Origin: CAYQEC01 sp964569015
Lineage (GTDB): Bacteria > Actinomycetota > Acidimicrobiia > Spongiisociales > UBA5794
Assembly (NCBI GenBank): GCA_964569015.1
Contig: CAZMSN010000003.1
Coordinates: forward strand, 1-64,000
DNA length: 64,000 bases
Reading direction: 5' to 3'
Shown here piece by piece: positions 27,579-37,161 of the stretch; position 1 is the stretch's first letter; each line of letters starts with the position of its first letter. The position numbers and the translations under genes are program-made. Under the pieces are notes generated by a model that had not been told where the DNA came from, searched no databases, and saw only the letters and a list, made by a program, of their open reading frames with translations.

Positions 27579-29167
27579 GCCGTCGCTCGCTGTGGGTCAC
27601 GCTGCTGATCACCCTGACGATCGCCTGGGGGTCGCTTGCAGGCGTTCTGGCGGCAGGGTGGGAGCCGAAGCTCGGCCTCGATCTCCAGGGCGGCTTCTCT
27701 CTGGTGCTCACCGCGCCGGAGGGCGCCGATTCCGAGGTGCTGGACAAGGCCGTCGAGATCATGCGTCAGCGGATCGAGAACATGGGGAGTGTCCAGGAGC
27801 CGGAGATCTCGGTACAGGGGGATCGCAGCATCCAGGTGCAGCTCCCAGGTGTGCAGGAACGCGAACGAGCGCTGCAGGCGGTGGGAACCACGGGCGAGCT
27901 TTCGTTCCGTCCCGTGCTCGATCTCCAGACCGGCCTCAGCCCGGCGTTCCTCGACGGCACGCTCCCGGTGCCCGAAGAGCTGCTCGTCGAGGAGACGACG
28001 ACCACCACGATCGCCGAGGACGGCGAGGCCGTCGACACGACCACGACTACCACCACGACTACCACGACCACCACGACGGTTCCGCCGGTGATCCCGGAGA
28101 ACATCGATCCCGACACCGGGCTCACCATCGTCGACGATCCCCAAGCGACCAGCTACCTGCGGGATGAGAACGGCTTCTACTACTACAAGGTCGGACCGGC
28201 GTTCCTCACCGGCGGCGACATCGCCGGCGCCAGAGCGGGGTACGGCGGCGTCAGCATTGGACAGAGCGGCGGCGGATGGAACGTCGATCCTGATTTCACG
28301 AGTGAGGGAGGCAAGCGCTTCGAGGAGGCCTCCATACTGCTGTCCACGTATGCGGTTGGCGATCCGCGCCGCGCCATGGCGATCGTTGTCGACGGCACCG
28401 TGATCTCGGCGCCGACCATCGCCGCTGACGTCCCCAGCGGCGAAGGCCTCAAGGCCGACAACGTCGTGATCACGATGGGTTCGACCGAGAACGCCGAGGC
28501 AGAAGCACAGGATCTGGCGACCATCCTGCGCTACGGCGCCCTTCCCACCACCTTCGAGCGTGAGCGGGTCGAGTCGGTGTCGGCCAGCCTGGGGAGCGAC
28601 TCCCTCCGTGCCGGCCTCTACGCCGGGCTGGGCGGGCTCGCCCTCGTGGCGCTCGCCCTGATGGTCTACTACCGGGCACTGGGGTTGGTGGCCATCGTCG
28701 GCCTCAGCGTCTTCGGGTCGCTGCTGATCGTGTCGATCATCATGATGGGGCGCACGCAGGGAACCACCCTCACCCTTGCCGGCGTCACCGGGATCATCGT
28801 CTCGATCGGGATCACGGCGGATTCGTACATCGTGTTCTTCGAGCGGATCAAGGAGGAGCACCGGCGTGGCCGCAACCTGCGTCCGGCGGTCGACACCGGG
28901 TTCAAGCGGGCCTTTCACACCATCCTGACGGCGGACACGGTGACGTTCTCCGGGTCGATCCTGCTGTGGCTGCTGGCGATCGGGCCGGTCAAGGGCTTCG
29001 CGATCACATTGGGCATCGCCACCGTCATCGACGTGCTCGTGGCCTACTTCTTCACCCGCCCGGCCGTGATGCTCCTGGTGCGGAGCCGCTTCGGCGAGGG
29101 CGGGGTCTTCAGTATCCGCGGCGCTATGGGCCGCCACGCCGAGGAGTTGGCGGAGGCCACCGCATGA
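27575..29167 (+). CDS. secD: protein translocase subunit SecD with poly-threonine linker
   Basis: 530 aa. N-terminal TM helix, GLDLQGG motif, P1 external domain, then TM2-6 with SIGITADSYIVFFERIKEE, the proton-path segment. It pulls secreted proteins across the membrane using the proton motive force. The external domain carries an insertion with 5 Thr (141-145) and then 14 consecutive Thr (155-168), coded by mixed ACC/ACG/ACT, so it is not simple slippage. GTG 27575 overlaps yajC; the stop overlaps secF. Confidence 0.96.
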   Translation: MSRRSLWVTLLITLTIAWGSLAGVLAAGWEPKLGLDLQGGFSLVLTAPEGADSEVLDKAVEIMRQRIENMGSVQEPEISVQGDRSIQVQLPGVQERERALQAVGTTGELSFRPVLDLQTGLSPAFLDGTLPVPEELLVEETTTTTIAEDGEAVDTTTTTTTTTTTTTTVPPVIPENIDPDTGLTIVDDPQATSYLRDENGFYYYKVGPAFLTGGDIAGARAGYGGVSIGQSGGGWNVDPDFTSEGGKRFEEASILLSTYAVGDPRRAMAIVVDGTVISAPTIAADVPSGEGLKADNVVITMGSTENAEAEAQDLATILRYGALPTTFERERVESVSASLGSDSLRAGLYAGLGGLALVALALMVYYRALGLVAIVGLSVFGSLLIVSIIMMGRTQGTTLTLAGVTGIIVSIGITADSYIVFFERIKEEHRRGRNLRPAVDTGFKRAFHTILTADTVTFSGSILLWLLAIGPVKGFAITLGIATVIDVLVAYFFTRPAVMLLVRSRFGEGGVFSIRGAMGRHAEELAEATA

Positions 29168-30222
29168 GCCTGATGCGGGATCTCTACCGGGGTGAGACCG
29201 AGTTCGATTTCATCGGACGTCGGCGGACGTTCTTCGTCATCTCGGGCGTGATCATCGCCATCAGCCTGCTGTCACTTCTGGTCCGGGGCCTCGACGGGAG
29301 CGTGGACTTCACCGGGGGCACCATCGTCGAGGCGGAGAATCGGGCCGGCGTTGACGTCGCCGGCGTGCGGACCGCCCTGGGTGCCGTGGGCGAAGAGGGC
29401 GCGCGGGTCCAGCTCCGGGTCGACACGCTGAGCGGAACCGAATCGATCATCGTCCAGACCGCGGCATTGGACGCCGCACACCAGGATCGGTTGATCGAAG
29501 CGGTGGCCGAGGTGGCAGGCGTCTCACCCGACGAGACGAACGTCGACGCGGTGGGACCGAGCTTCGGGGCGGAGATCACTCGCCGGATGATCCGAGCGCT
29601 CGTCATCTTCCTGGTGGTCGTGGCCGCCTTCATCAGTTGGCGATTCGAGTGGAAGATGGCGGCGGCGGCCCTGGCGGCGCTCTTCCACGATCTCGCCCTC
29701 ACGGCCGGGATCTACTCACTCGTCGGCTTCGAGGTGACCCCGGCCACCGTGATCGGGGTCCTGACCATCCTCGGATACAGCCTGTATGACACGGTCGTGG
29801 TGTTCGACAAGATCACCGAGAACGTACACGAGCTCGGTAGCCGCCACACCTTCACGGAGATCGGCAACCTCTCGATGAATCAGGTGCTGATGCGATCGAT
29901 CAACACCTCCGCCACGTCGCTGCTGCCCATCGGCTCACTGCTGTTCGTCGGCTCGTACCTGCTGGGCGCGGCGACGCTGCGCGAATTTGCCCTCGCCCTC
30001 TTCATCGGGGTGGCCGCCGGCACCTACAGCTCGATCTTCGTGGCAACGCCTCTCCTGGCGGAATGGAAGGAGCGGGAGCCCGGCTGGCAGAGAATGCAGC
30101 GGCGCACCGCTCGCCGCGGTGGGGAGATCGCTGCCGCGGCAGCAGCGCCCGAAGTGGCGGTGGAGATCCGCGACAGCGGCGCAGTGGCCCGGCCTCCCAA
30201 GCAGCGGAGGAAGCGCCGGTAG
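29164..30222 (+). CDS. secF: protein translocase subunit SecF
   Basis: 352 aa partner of SecD. It starts with TM1, then the VDFTGGTIVE motif, a short external domain and TM2-6 with TILGYSLYDTVVVFDKI. A basic tail ends PPKQRRKRR. ATG 29164 overlaps the secD stop. 121 bp separate it from rel. Confidence 0.95.
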   Translation: MSLMRDLYRGETEFDFIGRRRTFFVISGVIIAISLLSLLVRGLDGSVDFTGGTIVEAENRAGVDVAGVRTALGAVGEEGARVQLRVDTLSGTESIIVQTAALDAAHQDRLIEAVAEVAGVSPDETNVDAVGPSFGAEITRRMIRALVIFLVVVAAFISWRFEWKMAAAALAALFHDLALTAGIYSLVGFEVTPATVIGVLTILGYSLYDTVVVFDKITENVHELGSRHTFTEIGNLSMNQVLMRSINTSATSLLPIGSLLFVGSYLLGAATLREFALALFIGVAAGTYSSIFVATPLLAEWKEREPGWQRMQRRTARRGGEIAAAAAAPEVAVEIRDSGAVARPPKQRRKRR

Positions 30223-30343
30223 ACTGCGCCAATGAGCGCGCCCGTTGATATGACCAGGGGCCTGGATCGCCGGCTGCAGCGCGGGCCGGGCCGGCGCGGC
30301 ACCCTCTGGTGGGCGGCGGCGGTTCTTCCGCTGGGGGTGGGCG

Positions 30344-32533
30344 ATGGCGCCGCCTGAAGCGAACTCGACGTCCGATATTGAGGCGCGGTTGGCGTCGCTT
30401 CTCGACATCTTCCGAGAACGGCACCCCGAGGGTGATGAAGACCTCATCGTGCGGGCCTACCAGGTCGCCGAGGAGGCTCACCGGGGCCAGAAGCGCCGCA
30501 CCGGCGAGGCGTACATCTTTCATCCCCTGGTGGTGACGGAGATCCTGGCCGGCTACGGCATGGATGCCGCCACCCTGGCGGCGGCGCTGCTTCACGACAC
30601 CGTGGAGGACACCGATCTCACCATCGACGACGTCGCCGAACAGTTCGGTGACGAGGTGGCAGGCCTGATCGACGGCGTGACCAAACTCGCTCGCATCGAG
30701 TATTCCAGCAGGGAGGAGCAGCAGGCGGCGACCATCCGCAAGATGGTGATCGCCATGGCCAAGGACATCAGGGTGTTGCTCATCAAGCTCGCCGATCGAC
30801 TCCACAACGTCCGCACGCTGGCACCGCTGTCCGAGGAGAAGCGGCGCCGCATCGCAGCCGAGACGCTGGACGTCTATGCCCCGCTGGCGCACCGCCTCGG
30901 GGTGCAGGAGGTCAAGCACGAGCTCGAGGAGCTCTGTTTCGCCGAGTTGCACCCGGGCAGAAAAGGCGAGCTCGAAGAGAAGGTGCGCCGCCGCGCCCCC
31001 GAGCGAGAGGACTACCTCGACAAGGTGATGACCGAGGTGAGCGGGGCGCTCGCCGGAGTCGGCATCGAGGCGAAGGTCACCGGACGCCCGAAGCACCTCT
31101 ATTCGATCTACCGCAAGATGGTGACCAGCGGATTGGCCTTCGACGAGATCTTCGACCTGATCGGAATCCGCGTCATCGTGCCATCACTGCGCGACTGCTA
31201 CGGGGCGCTGGGCCTGGTGCACACCTTGTGGCGTCCCATTCAGGGACGCTTCAAGGACTACATCGCGATGCCCAAGTACAACCTGTACCAGAGCCTCCAC
31301 ACCACGGTGGTCGGCCCCGACGGCAAGGCCCTCGAGGTGCAGATTCGAACCGAGGAAATGCATCAGAGAGCCGAGCACGGCATCGCGGCGCACTGGCGCT
31401 ACAAGGAAGGCGACACCTCCGCCGACGAGCGACTGGTCGAGGATCTGCGATTCCTCCAGGAGGAATCGACGGACCCGAGCGATTTCCTGCGCAACCTGAA
31501 GCTCGATCTCTACCAGGACGAGGTGTTCACCCTCACGCCGAAGGGTGACGTGGTGACACTTCCGATGGGTGCCACCCCGGTCGATTTCGCCTACCGGATC
31601 CACACTGATGTGGGGCACCGCTGCGTCGGCGCCAGGGTCAACGGTCGCCTGGTGCCGTTGTCATCCAAGCTCGAATCGGGCGACATCGTCTCGATCATCA
31701 CCTCCAACTCGCCCAACGCCCGGCCGAGCCGGGACTGGCTCGAGTTCGTCAAATCCACGAGGGCGGCGACCAAGATCCGTCAGTGGTACACGAGGGCTCG
31801 GCGTGAGACCTCTCTCGGCGACGGGCGGGATCTCGTTGCCAAGGCGGTTCGGCGAGAAGCGCTCGGGGTCTCGGCGCCGGGCAGGGACAAGGTCCTGGCC
31901 GACATCGCCGGCGAGCTCGGCTACGAGAGCGTCGATGCCATGTACGTGGCGGTCGGCGACGGGCAACTCAGTCCACAGACTGTCTCGCAGAAGCTCGTCC
32001 GTGTCTTCCGGCCGGAGGAGGAAGACGAGGACCTGCTCGCCCCGCCGTCTCTGCCACGCCAGCGGCGCCCGACCCGCGGCATCATCGTCGAGGGCATGAC
32101 CGATCTGCTGGTGCGCATCGCCCGCTGCTGTGCCCCGGTCCCCGGAGACGACATCGTCGGCTTCGTGACAGTGGGGCGGGGCGTTTCGGTGCACCGAGCC
32201 GACTGCGCCAACATCGGCGCTCTGGAGGACCGGGCCGAGCGGATGATCGACGTGTCCTGGGCCCCGCTGCAGAGTGGCACGTTCTTCGTGTGGATCCAGG
32301 TCGAGGCCCTCGACCGCCCCAAGCTGCTGCGGGACGTCACGACGGTGCTTTCGGACCTGGGGGCCAACATCCACGCGTCCTCCTCGGGAACCGGCCGGGA
32401 CCGGGTGGCGATCCTGCGCTACGAGGTCGAGTTCTCCGATCGACGCGTCCTCGATCGCGCTATCGACGAGCTGCGCGCCGTCGACGACGTCTTCGATGCC
32501 TACAGGCTGGTGCCTCACGGCGACGCCGACTGA
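30344..32533 (+). CDS. rel: bifunctional (p)ppGpp synthetase/hydrolase
   Basis: 729 aa long RSH protein. HD hydrolase domain at the N-terminus (FHPLVVTEIL, LLHDTVEDT); synthetase domain with GRPKHLYSIYRK, DLIGIRVI and RFKDYIAMPKYNLYQSLHT; then TGS (VFTLTPKGDVVTLP), a conserved-Cys domain (RCCAPVPGDDIVGF) and C-terminal ACT. RFKD is the RXKD form typical of bifunctional Rel. It governs the stringent response. ATG 30344 sits after a purine-rich run. The position after secDF matches Mycobacterium, but apt is absent here. Confidence 0.96.
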   Translation: MAPPEANSTSDIEARLASLLDIFRERHPEGDEDLIVRAYQVAEEAHRGQKRRTGEAYIFHPLVVTEILAGYGMDAATLAAALLHDTVEDTDLTIDDVAEQFGDEVAGLIDGVTKLARIEYSSREEQQAATIRKMVIAMAKDIRVLLIKLADRLHNVRTLAPLSEEKRRRIAAETLDVYAPLAHRLGVQEVKHELEELCFAELHPGRKGELEEKVRRRAPEREDYLDKVMTEVSGALAGVGIEAKVTGRPKHLYSIYRKMVTSGLAFDEIFDLIGIRVIVPSLRDCYGALGLVHTLWRPIQGRFKDYIAMPKYNLYQSLHTTVVGPDGKALEVQIRTEEMHQRAEHGIAAHWRYKEGDTSADERLVEDLRFLQEESTDPSDFLRNLKLDLYQDEVFTLTPKGDVVTLPMGATPVDFAYRIHTDVGHRCVGARVNGRLVPLSSKLESGDIVSIITSNSPNARPSRDWLEFVKSTRAATKIRQWYTRARRETSLGDGRDLVAKAVRREALGVSAPGRDKVLADIAGELGYESVDAMYVAVGDGQLSPQTVSQKLVRVFRPEEEDEDLLAPPSLPRQRRPTRGIIVEGMTDLLVRIARCCAPVPGDDIVGFVTVGRGVSVHRADCANIGALEDRAERMIDVSWAPLQSGTFFVWIQVEALDRPKLLRDVTTVLSDLGANIHASSSGTGRDRVAILRYEVEFSDRRVLDRAIDELRAVDDVFDAYRLVPHGDAD

Positions 32534-32576
32534 CCGGAGGCGGCCCGCCGTGGGGCATTGCCGAGGTGCCCGGGTG

Positions 32577-32605
32577 CTCAAGGAAAGGGCAGGGGATTCC
32601 GATGA
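32577..32605 (+). promoter_or_regulatory. sigma-28-like promoter of the minor-pilin operon
   Basis: CTCAA (32577-32581), 16-nt spacer, TCCGATGA (32598-32605). The -10 differs at two positions from GCCGATAA seen at the pilin genes. It ends 7 bases before the first ATG at 32613, giving a leaderless start that fits the absence of a ribosome-binding site there. Confidence 0.55.
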
Positions 32606-32612
32606 ATCGTGT

Positions 32613-34196
32613 ATGGGAATGCGGTGTCGTACGCGTCCCTCCTCGGTGGTAACCGGGGAGGGTGGGTTTACCGTGGTCGAGTCGGTCGTGGCTGCGGGGA
32701 TCATGCTGATCGCGATCGTCCTCAGCATCGTGCCGATCACCTTCGCTCTCCAGACCCTGGTGCGTGCTCAAGAGGTCACCGTCGCTGAGAACCTGGCGCA
32801 GGCGCGGATAGAGGAGGTGCGCAGCCTCGACTACGAGGATGTCGGGCATCCGGGCTCAGCGCCATCCGGCATCTTGGAGAGGACTCTCGTGCGCGACATC
32901 GAGGGCCACTCCTACACCGTCGAGACGAGCGTCGAGTACGTCGGCTCGAGCACCGGGCTCAACGTCATCCCGCAGGGCGGCGACGGGGTCGAGGGGACCT
33001 TCGACCTCGGCGTTGACTACAAGTACGTCGTCGTCACAGTGACCTCGCCGGACGCGGCCTTGCAGCCGGTGCGGATGGAGACGATCATGGCTCCTCCTAC
33101 GGTGGGCGCCCTCGAGGCCGTGGCGGTGGTGTCGGTGACCGTCGATCGCCACGAGCCTTTCGATCCGTACGATCCCGTGATGTACCCGACACCTCAAATC
33201 CAGCTCTTCGGCCCCGACACGTACACGTCGCCGAACAACGACGACGTGCAGGTCTTCGCCGACGTCACCGAGGGGACCTACGAGATTCGCCTCTGGGGAT
33301 CCACCGGGTGGCTGCTGCACCCCGAGACGGTGGCCTCGGGCGCCAATTTCGTCGATGCCGCCGACGGTTGGGCGACGGACCGCACGATCCGTATCTACCG
33401 GCCAGCGTCGCTGACGGTCGATGTCACCGACGCCGACACGGGATTGCCCGTAACGGACGCGGTCTTGGTGGCGGAAGGGTCGACGACCGGGGAGATCGTC
33501 ACCAACCCGCCGGGGGAGTACGCCTTCGAGGGGCTGGTCCCCGATCACTACGTCGTGTCTGCCACCGCTACGGGCTACGAGAACAACAGCGTCGAGGTGG
33601 ACGTTCCAGGATACGGAGGAGGCGACGAGGCGACGGCGTCCATCGAACTCGTGCCGCAAGTCTTCGTGCCGGTGTCATGGACCTTCACCGTCGACTACAA
33701 CTGGGAGAGCCACTACGAGACCGCCGGGGCCGACGTGGTGGTGACCCACCCCACCTTCGGCACCTTCACCGGTGTCACGGGCCAGGAGGGTGAGGTCGTC
33801 ATCGGCCTCCCCCCCAACGAGTCGGGATTCACGGTCACCGCCTCCACCCCGTGGGGCCACGAACCTGACGAGGAGACGTTTGAAACCTGGGGGTGGTGGC
33901 CCTCGACCGATCTACATCTCAGCAAGTCGTGGTGGGGCACAGACCTGTTCCGGCTCCGCAACGGACCGGACGAACCGGAATCCTTCTACGAGTACAAGGT
34001 GGGGAGCGGCGACTGGATCCGGGTCCCGGCCAACGACTCGGGCCGGGCCACCTTCGTCGTGGAGGAGTCGTTCGGGACGGTGGTGCAGCTCAGCGCCTAC
34101 TGCGAGCTCGCCGACTACCCGTCCGACCCGCTCGACACCGAGTCGGTCACTCTCAACAATTGGGATCAATCGTGGAACGTACACGGTCACTGCTGA
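32613..34196 (+). CDS. type IV minor pilin with large Ig/carboxypeptidase-regulatory-like body
   Basis: 527 aa. Short basic leader, prepilin site EGG/FTVVES with Glu+5, hydrophobic helix to ~residue 45. The remainder is far bigger than a normal pilin head. It includes a carboxypeptidase-regulatory-like beta domain near residues 270-355 (TVDVTDADTGLPVTDAVL, GEYAFEGLVPDHYVVSATATGY) and further beta-rich repeats. Such heads sit at the pilus tip and may bind surfaces. ATG 32613 is chosen because it lies 7 bases after the predicted -10. First of three overlapping pilus genes. Confidence 0.82.
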   Translation: MGMRCRTRPSSVVTGEGGFTVVESVVAAGIMLIAIVLSIVPITFALQTLVRAQEVTVAENLAQARIEEVRSLDYEDVGHPGSAPSGILERTLVRDIEGHSYTVETSVEYVGSSTGLNVIPQGGDGVEGTFDLGVDYKYVVVTVTSPDAALQPVRMETIMAPPTVGALEAVAVVSVTVDRHEPFDPYDPVMYPTPQIQLFGPDTYTSPNNDDVQVFADVTEGTYEIRLWGSTGWLLHPETVASGANFVDAADGWATDRTIRIYRPASLTVDVTDADTGLPVTDAVLVAEGSTTGEIVTNPPGEYAFEGLVPDHYVVSATATGYENNSVEVDVPGYGGGDEATASIELVPQVFVPVSWTFTVDYNWESHYETAGADVVVTHPTFGTFTGVTGQEGEVVIGLPPNESGFTVTASTPWGHEPDEETFETWGWWPSTDLHLSKSWWGTDLFRLRNGPDEPESFYEYKVGSGDWIRVPANDSGRATFVVEESFGTVVQLSAYCELADYPSDPLDTESVTLNNWDQSWNVHGHC

Positions 34197-34828
34197 GCGC
34201 CGAGCGGGGCGTGACCTTGATGGAGGTCACGGTTGCCGCGGCCCTCTCGGCCATCCTCGCCGCCGCCCTCATCACGCTGGTCATCAGCGTCAACGGCAAC
34301 GTGGTCCGGCAGGAGCAACGAGACAACGCCCTGCGCCAGGCACGCAGCACCGTCAGTCAGCTCGTCATCGAGCTGCGGCAGGCCCTCGACATCGACGGGG
34401 ACGGCGTCGTGGTGGAGAGCCTCGACTCGTCGTGGGAGACCCTCGATCTCCAGTTCTATGCCGATCGCCTCACCGGCGACGAGGGGCCCGAGCTGTATCA
34501 CTACCGACTCGCCGGCTGCGTCGACGGGCTCTGCGATCTCGTGCGAGATCGCTACTCGGCCGATCCCGGCAGCAGCCCCAACTGGACGTACACGTCGGAT
34601 CCGGTGACACAGGTCATGGTGAGCAACGTCGTCGCCGACAGTCCCGAGCCGCTGGTGCAGGGAGTCTCCTGGGAATCGGGGAGCGAAGTGGTCGTGGACC
34701 TCTGCGGCGCAGGGCTGGCCTGCGATTTCGTGATGGTGCGGATTCGGCTCCGGGTCGAGCCGGATCGCCTGGGTGAAGGGATCGAGCCGGTGCAGGTAGC
34801 CGAGGACGTGAGGTTGCGCAATGCGTAG
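34172..34828 (+). CDS. type IV pilus minor pilin (PilW-like)
   Basis: 218 aa. The N-terminus ERG/VTLMEVTVAAALSAILAAALITLVI has the prepilin cleavage glycine, Glu+5 and the long helix; the QARSTVSQLVIELRQALD segment and beta-rich remainder, with paired cysteines, suit PilW/ComGF-like pseudopilins that prime pilus assembly. GTG 34172 lies inside the end of the preceding gene (25-nt overlap), so translation is coupled. Confidence 0.8.
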   Translation: MERTRSLLSAERGVTLMEVTVAAALSAILAAALITLVISVNGNVVRQEQRDNALRQARSTVSQLVIELRQALDIDGDGVVVESLDSSWETLDLQFYADRLTGDEGPELYHYRLAGCVDGLCDLVRDRYSADPGSSPNWTYTSDPVTQVMVSNVVADSPEPLVQGVSWESGSEVVVDLCGAGLACDFVMVRIRLRVEPDRLGEGIEPVQVAEDVRLRNA

Positions 34829-36434
34829 GCGCAGGTGGTGGCGGTTCGATGGCGAGGCAGGCTTTGCCCTGGGCACCGTGATCATCGGGGTGCTCACCAT
34901 CGTGGTGCTCACGATCTTGGTCCACCGTTTGGCGGTGCGCCAGACCAGCGAGGCCGACTTCGGAAAGCGCGAGGACACCGTGCTCGCCGGGACGGAGGCG
35001 ATGTTGGAGCGCTACGCCGCCAAGATGTCGATCGATCCGTCCTACTACATGATCTACGTCGACGAGGCCGAGGCGCCGCGGCTGTGTACCGACGGCGACT
35101 CGTCCGGCTACGGCGCGGTGGTCCAACCCGGGAACGCCTGGATCGCAGACTGCGGCACGTGGGACTACGAGTACACCGATGAGTACTACCACCACCCGCT
35201 GCTCGGAGGCGCCAGCGACGAGGAGTGGGACGACATCGGCGTGCTGATGCATGTGACACCTCCAACCCAGGCGGGCGCCCTCGAGGTCACCGTGGCGGGT
35301 CGTCAGGGCACCAAGCCGAATACCCGGGCGGTGACGGTGGAGATTCGGGCGGAGGCGGCCTCCGAGTTCGCGTGGCTCCTCGAGGAAGATCTCCGGTTTG
35401 GCGGCGGGGCGACGACCTTCGGCAAGGTGTATTCGGGCGGCAATGTGGGCTACCCCGCTGGCGGGGAAGCCTACGGCAACGTCTACGCCGAGGGCACGAT
35501 CGGGTTCCGGGAAGGCCCCTACTGGTACTACCCGCCCACCTGGATGGACGGGGCCGAAGGCTGGGACAGCACCGGCAATCACAACGCGGCCGGTGAGTAC
35601 ATCACCGATGTGTACCCGGACCCGATCGACTTCGATAGATTCTGGGACGACCTCGATCTGTTGGAGAAAGCGGCGTGCGAGGGGGGCGGTATCTGCCTCG
35701 ACCCGGCCGAGAATCCGTCAATCCCGTCCGGAGTGGAGGCCTACCTGATCGAAACGGTGCAGGTCGCCGGGGAGACGCAACTGAAGGTGTCGTACGCCAC
35801 GTCCCCGCCCTCGCACTCGCCCCCAGGGCAGACCGAGGAGAAATGGTGGGTCTGGTCCCACGACGCGAGCTGGACCTACCTCGACACCTATGCGATCCCG
35901 GTGAACGGGGCGCTGTGGGCCGACGAGCACGTCGTGGTCGGCCTCAACGATTCGAGTCCATTCGAGCTCTCCGGCAGGCTCACCATCTACGCCGGTGACT
36001 CCTCGGCCCGGTGCAACATCATCATCGGCAGCGACGTCCTTTACGCCGATGGTCTCGACGGTTCGGACGTGCTCGGACTGATCGCCTCCGACGAGATCTG
36101 GATCAACCCCCACGCCGTCGGGTGGTGGGATCGGGAGCTCAACATCTACGGCGCTCTGCTTTCCCAAAACGGGACCATCGCGACCGCGCTGCACAACGGC
36201 GACGCGGGACAGAGCATGACGCCGGCCCATTCGGTGCTCAACACGTACGGCTCCTTCGCCGCGGTGAGGACGGGGGACATGTCATCGTCCTTCGAAACCC
36301 GGAACTACAACTTCGACACCCGTCTCGAGCGGCTGTGCCCGCCGTTCTTCCCCCTCGTCAGCGAAGAGTGGACCTTCTCGAACTGGCGGGAGACGTCCAT
36401 CCCGTGCTGGGCGACCGAGGAGGGCTGTCCGTAG
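34821..36434 (+). CDS. PilX-like pilus-assembly protein with large extracellular domain
   Basis: 537 aa. A basic start and hydrophobic helix (GFALGTVIIGVLTIVVLTILVH) resemble PilX_N proteins, with no Glu at +5 after Gly. The long tail is rich in Gly, Tyr, Trp and Asp and has repeated FGKVYSGGNVGYP, NVYAEGTIG and GALWADEHVVVG segments, like the beta-helix proteins often encoded with PilX. ATG 34821 overlaps the upstream gene. It ends the operon; a metallo-beta-lactamase-fold gene follows after 24 bp. Confidence 0.7.
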   Translation: MRRRRWWRFDGEAGFALGTVIIGVLTIVVLTILVHRLAVRQTSEADFGKREDTVLAGTEAMLERYAAKMSIDPSYYMIYVDEAEAPRLCTDGDSSGYGAVVQPGNAWIADCGTWDYEYTDEYYHHPLLGGASDEEWDDIGVLMHVTPPTQAGALEVTVAGRQGTKPNTRAVTVEIRAEAASEFAWLLEEDLRFGGGATTFGKVYSGGNVGYPAGGEAYGNVYAEGTIGFREGPYWYYPPTWMDGAEGWDSTGNHNAAGEYITDVYPDPIDFDRFWDDLDLLEKAACEGGGICLDPAENPSIPSGVEAYLIETVQVAGETQLKVSYATSPPSHSPPGQTEEKWWVWSHDASWTYLDTYAIPVNGALWADEHVVVGLNDSSPFELSGRLTIYAGDSSARCNIIIGSDVLYADGLDGSDVLGLIASDEIWINPHAVGWWDRELNIYGALLSQNGTIATALHNGDAGQSMTPAHSVLNTYGSFAAVRTGDMSSSFETRNYNFDTRLERLCPPFFPLVSEEWTFSNWRETSIPCWATEEGCP

Positions 36435-36458
36435 CGAAGCGGTAAGCTCCCGCGTCGC

Positions 36459-37115
36459 ATGATCATCGATACCCGATCGCTCTGGTTGGTGGAGGCCAAC
36501 TGCTACGTGGTCGCTCCCGAGGCGGGTGGTCCGTGTGTGCTCATCGATGCCCCTCCGGATGTTGAAGGCATGGTCGACCTGGTGGAGAAACACCGGCTCG
36601 TGCCGGTGGCGCTCCTGGTCACCCACGGCCACATCGACCATGGCGGCGGGGCGAAGGCGGCCGGGGCCCGGTGGGCGCTCCGCGGCTATCTCCATCCCGA
36701 CGACGAATGGCTGGCACGTGACCCGAGGGGGCAGATCGAAGCACTGTTCGGCGGTGCGCTTCCGCCCGGAGTGGAGGACGAGTTCGCGGCACCGGAGCGA
36801 TTCGAGGCTCTCGGCGACGGCATGGTTCTCGACATCGCCGGCGTGACGCTCGAGGTGCTGCACACACCCGGTCACACCCCGGGGCACTGCTGCTTCCTGC
36901 ACCGGGACGAGGGCGTGCTCTTCTCGGGCGACCATCTCTTCGCAGGGTCGATCGGACGCACCGACCTCCCCGGTGGCGACTACCCGACGCTCATGCGGTC
37001 CATGGCGGACAAGGTGATGCCGCTGCCCGACGACACCCGGGTCCTGCCCGGGCACGGCCCCGCGACTACCCTTGCCCACGAGCGCCGCGCCAACCCCTTT
37101 CTGCAGGAGCTGTGA
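36459..37115 (+). CDS. metallo-beta-lactamase-fold hydrolase, glyoxalase II-like
   Basis: 218 aa. The metal-binding signature THGHIDHGGG is followed by HTPGHTPGH, GDHLFAGSIGRTD and a final PGHGP, all typical of glyoxalase II-like thiolester hydrolases. A gene of this family sits between rel and hisS or aspS in Mycobacterium, so it belongs to the conserved backbone rather than to the pilus operon. The physiological substrate is unknown. Confidence 0.88.
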   Translation: MIIDTRSLWLVEANCYVVAPEAGGPCVLIDAPPDVEGMVDLVEKHRLVPVALLVTHGHIDHGGGAKAAGARWALRGYLHPDDEWLARDPRGQIEALFGGALPPGVEDEFAAPERFEALGDGMVLDIAGVTLEVLHTPGHTPGHCCFLHRDEGVLFSGDHLFAGSIGRTDLPGGDYPTLMRSMADKVMPLPDDTRVLPGHGPATTLAHERRANPFLQEL

Positions 37116-37161
37116 CCCCATCGCGTCACAGCTGCCCGACCCGAGCGAGGAGACCGGAGGG

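Noticed and set aside
30232..30357. 41-codon ORF overlapping the rel start
   Set aside because: No ribosome-binding site and unremarkable composition; could be a leader peptide but nothing supports it beyond the overlap.
32602..32652. 16-codon ORF starting ATG 32602 before the minor pilin
   Set aside because: It begins inside the predicted -10 element, so it should not be in the transcript.
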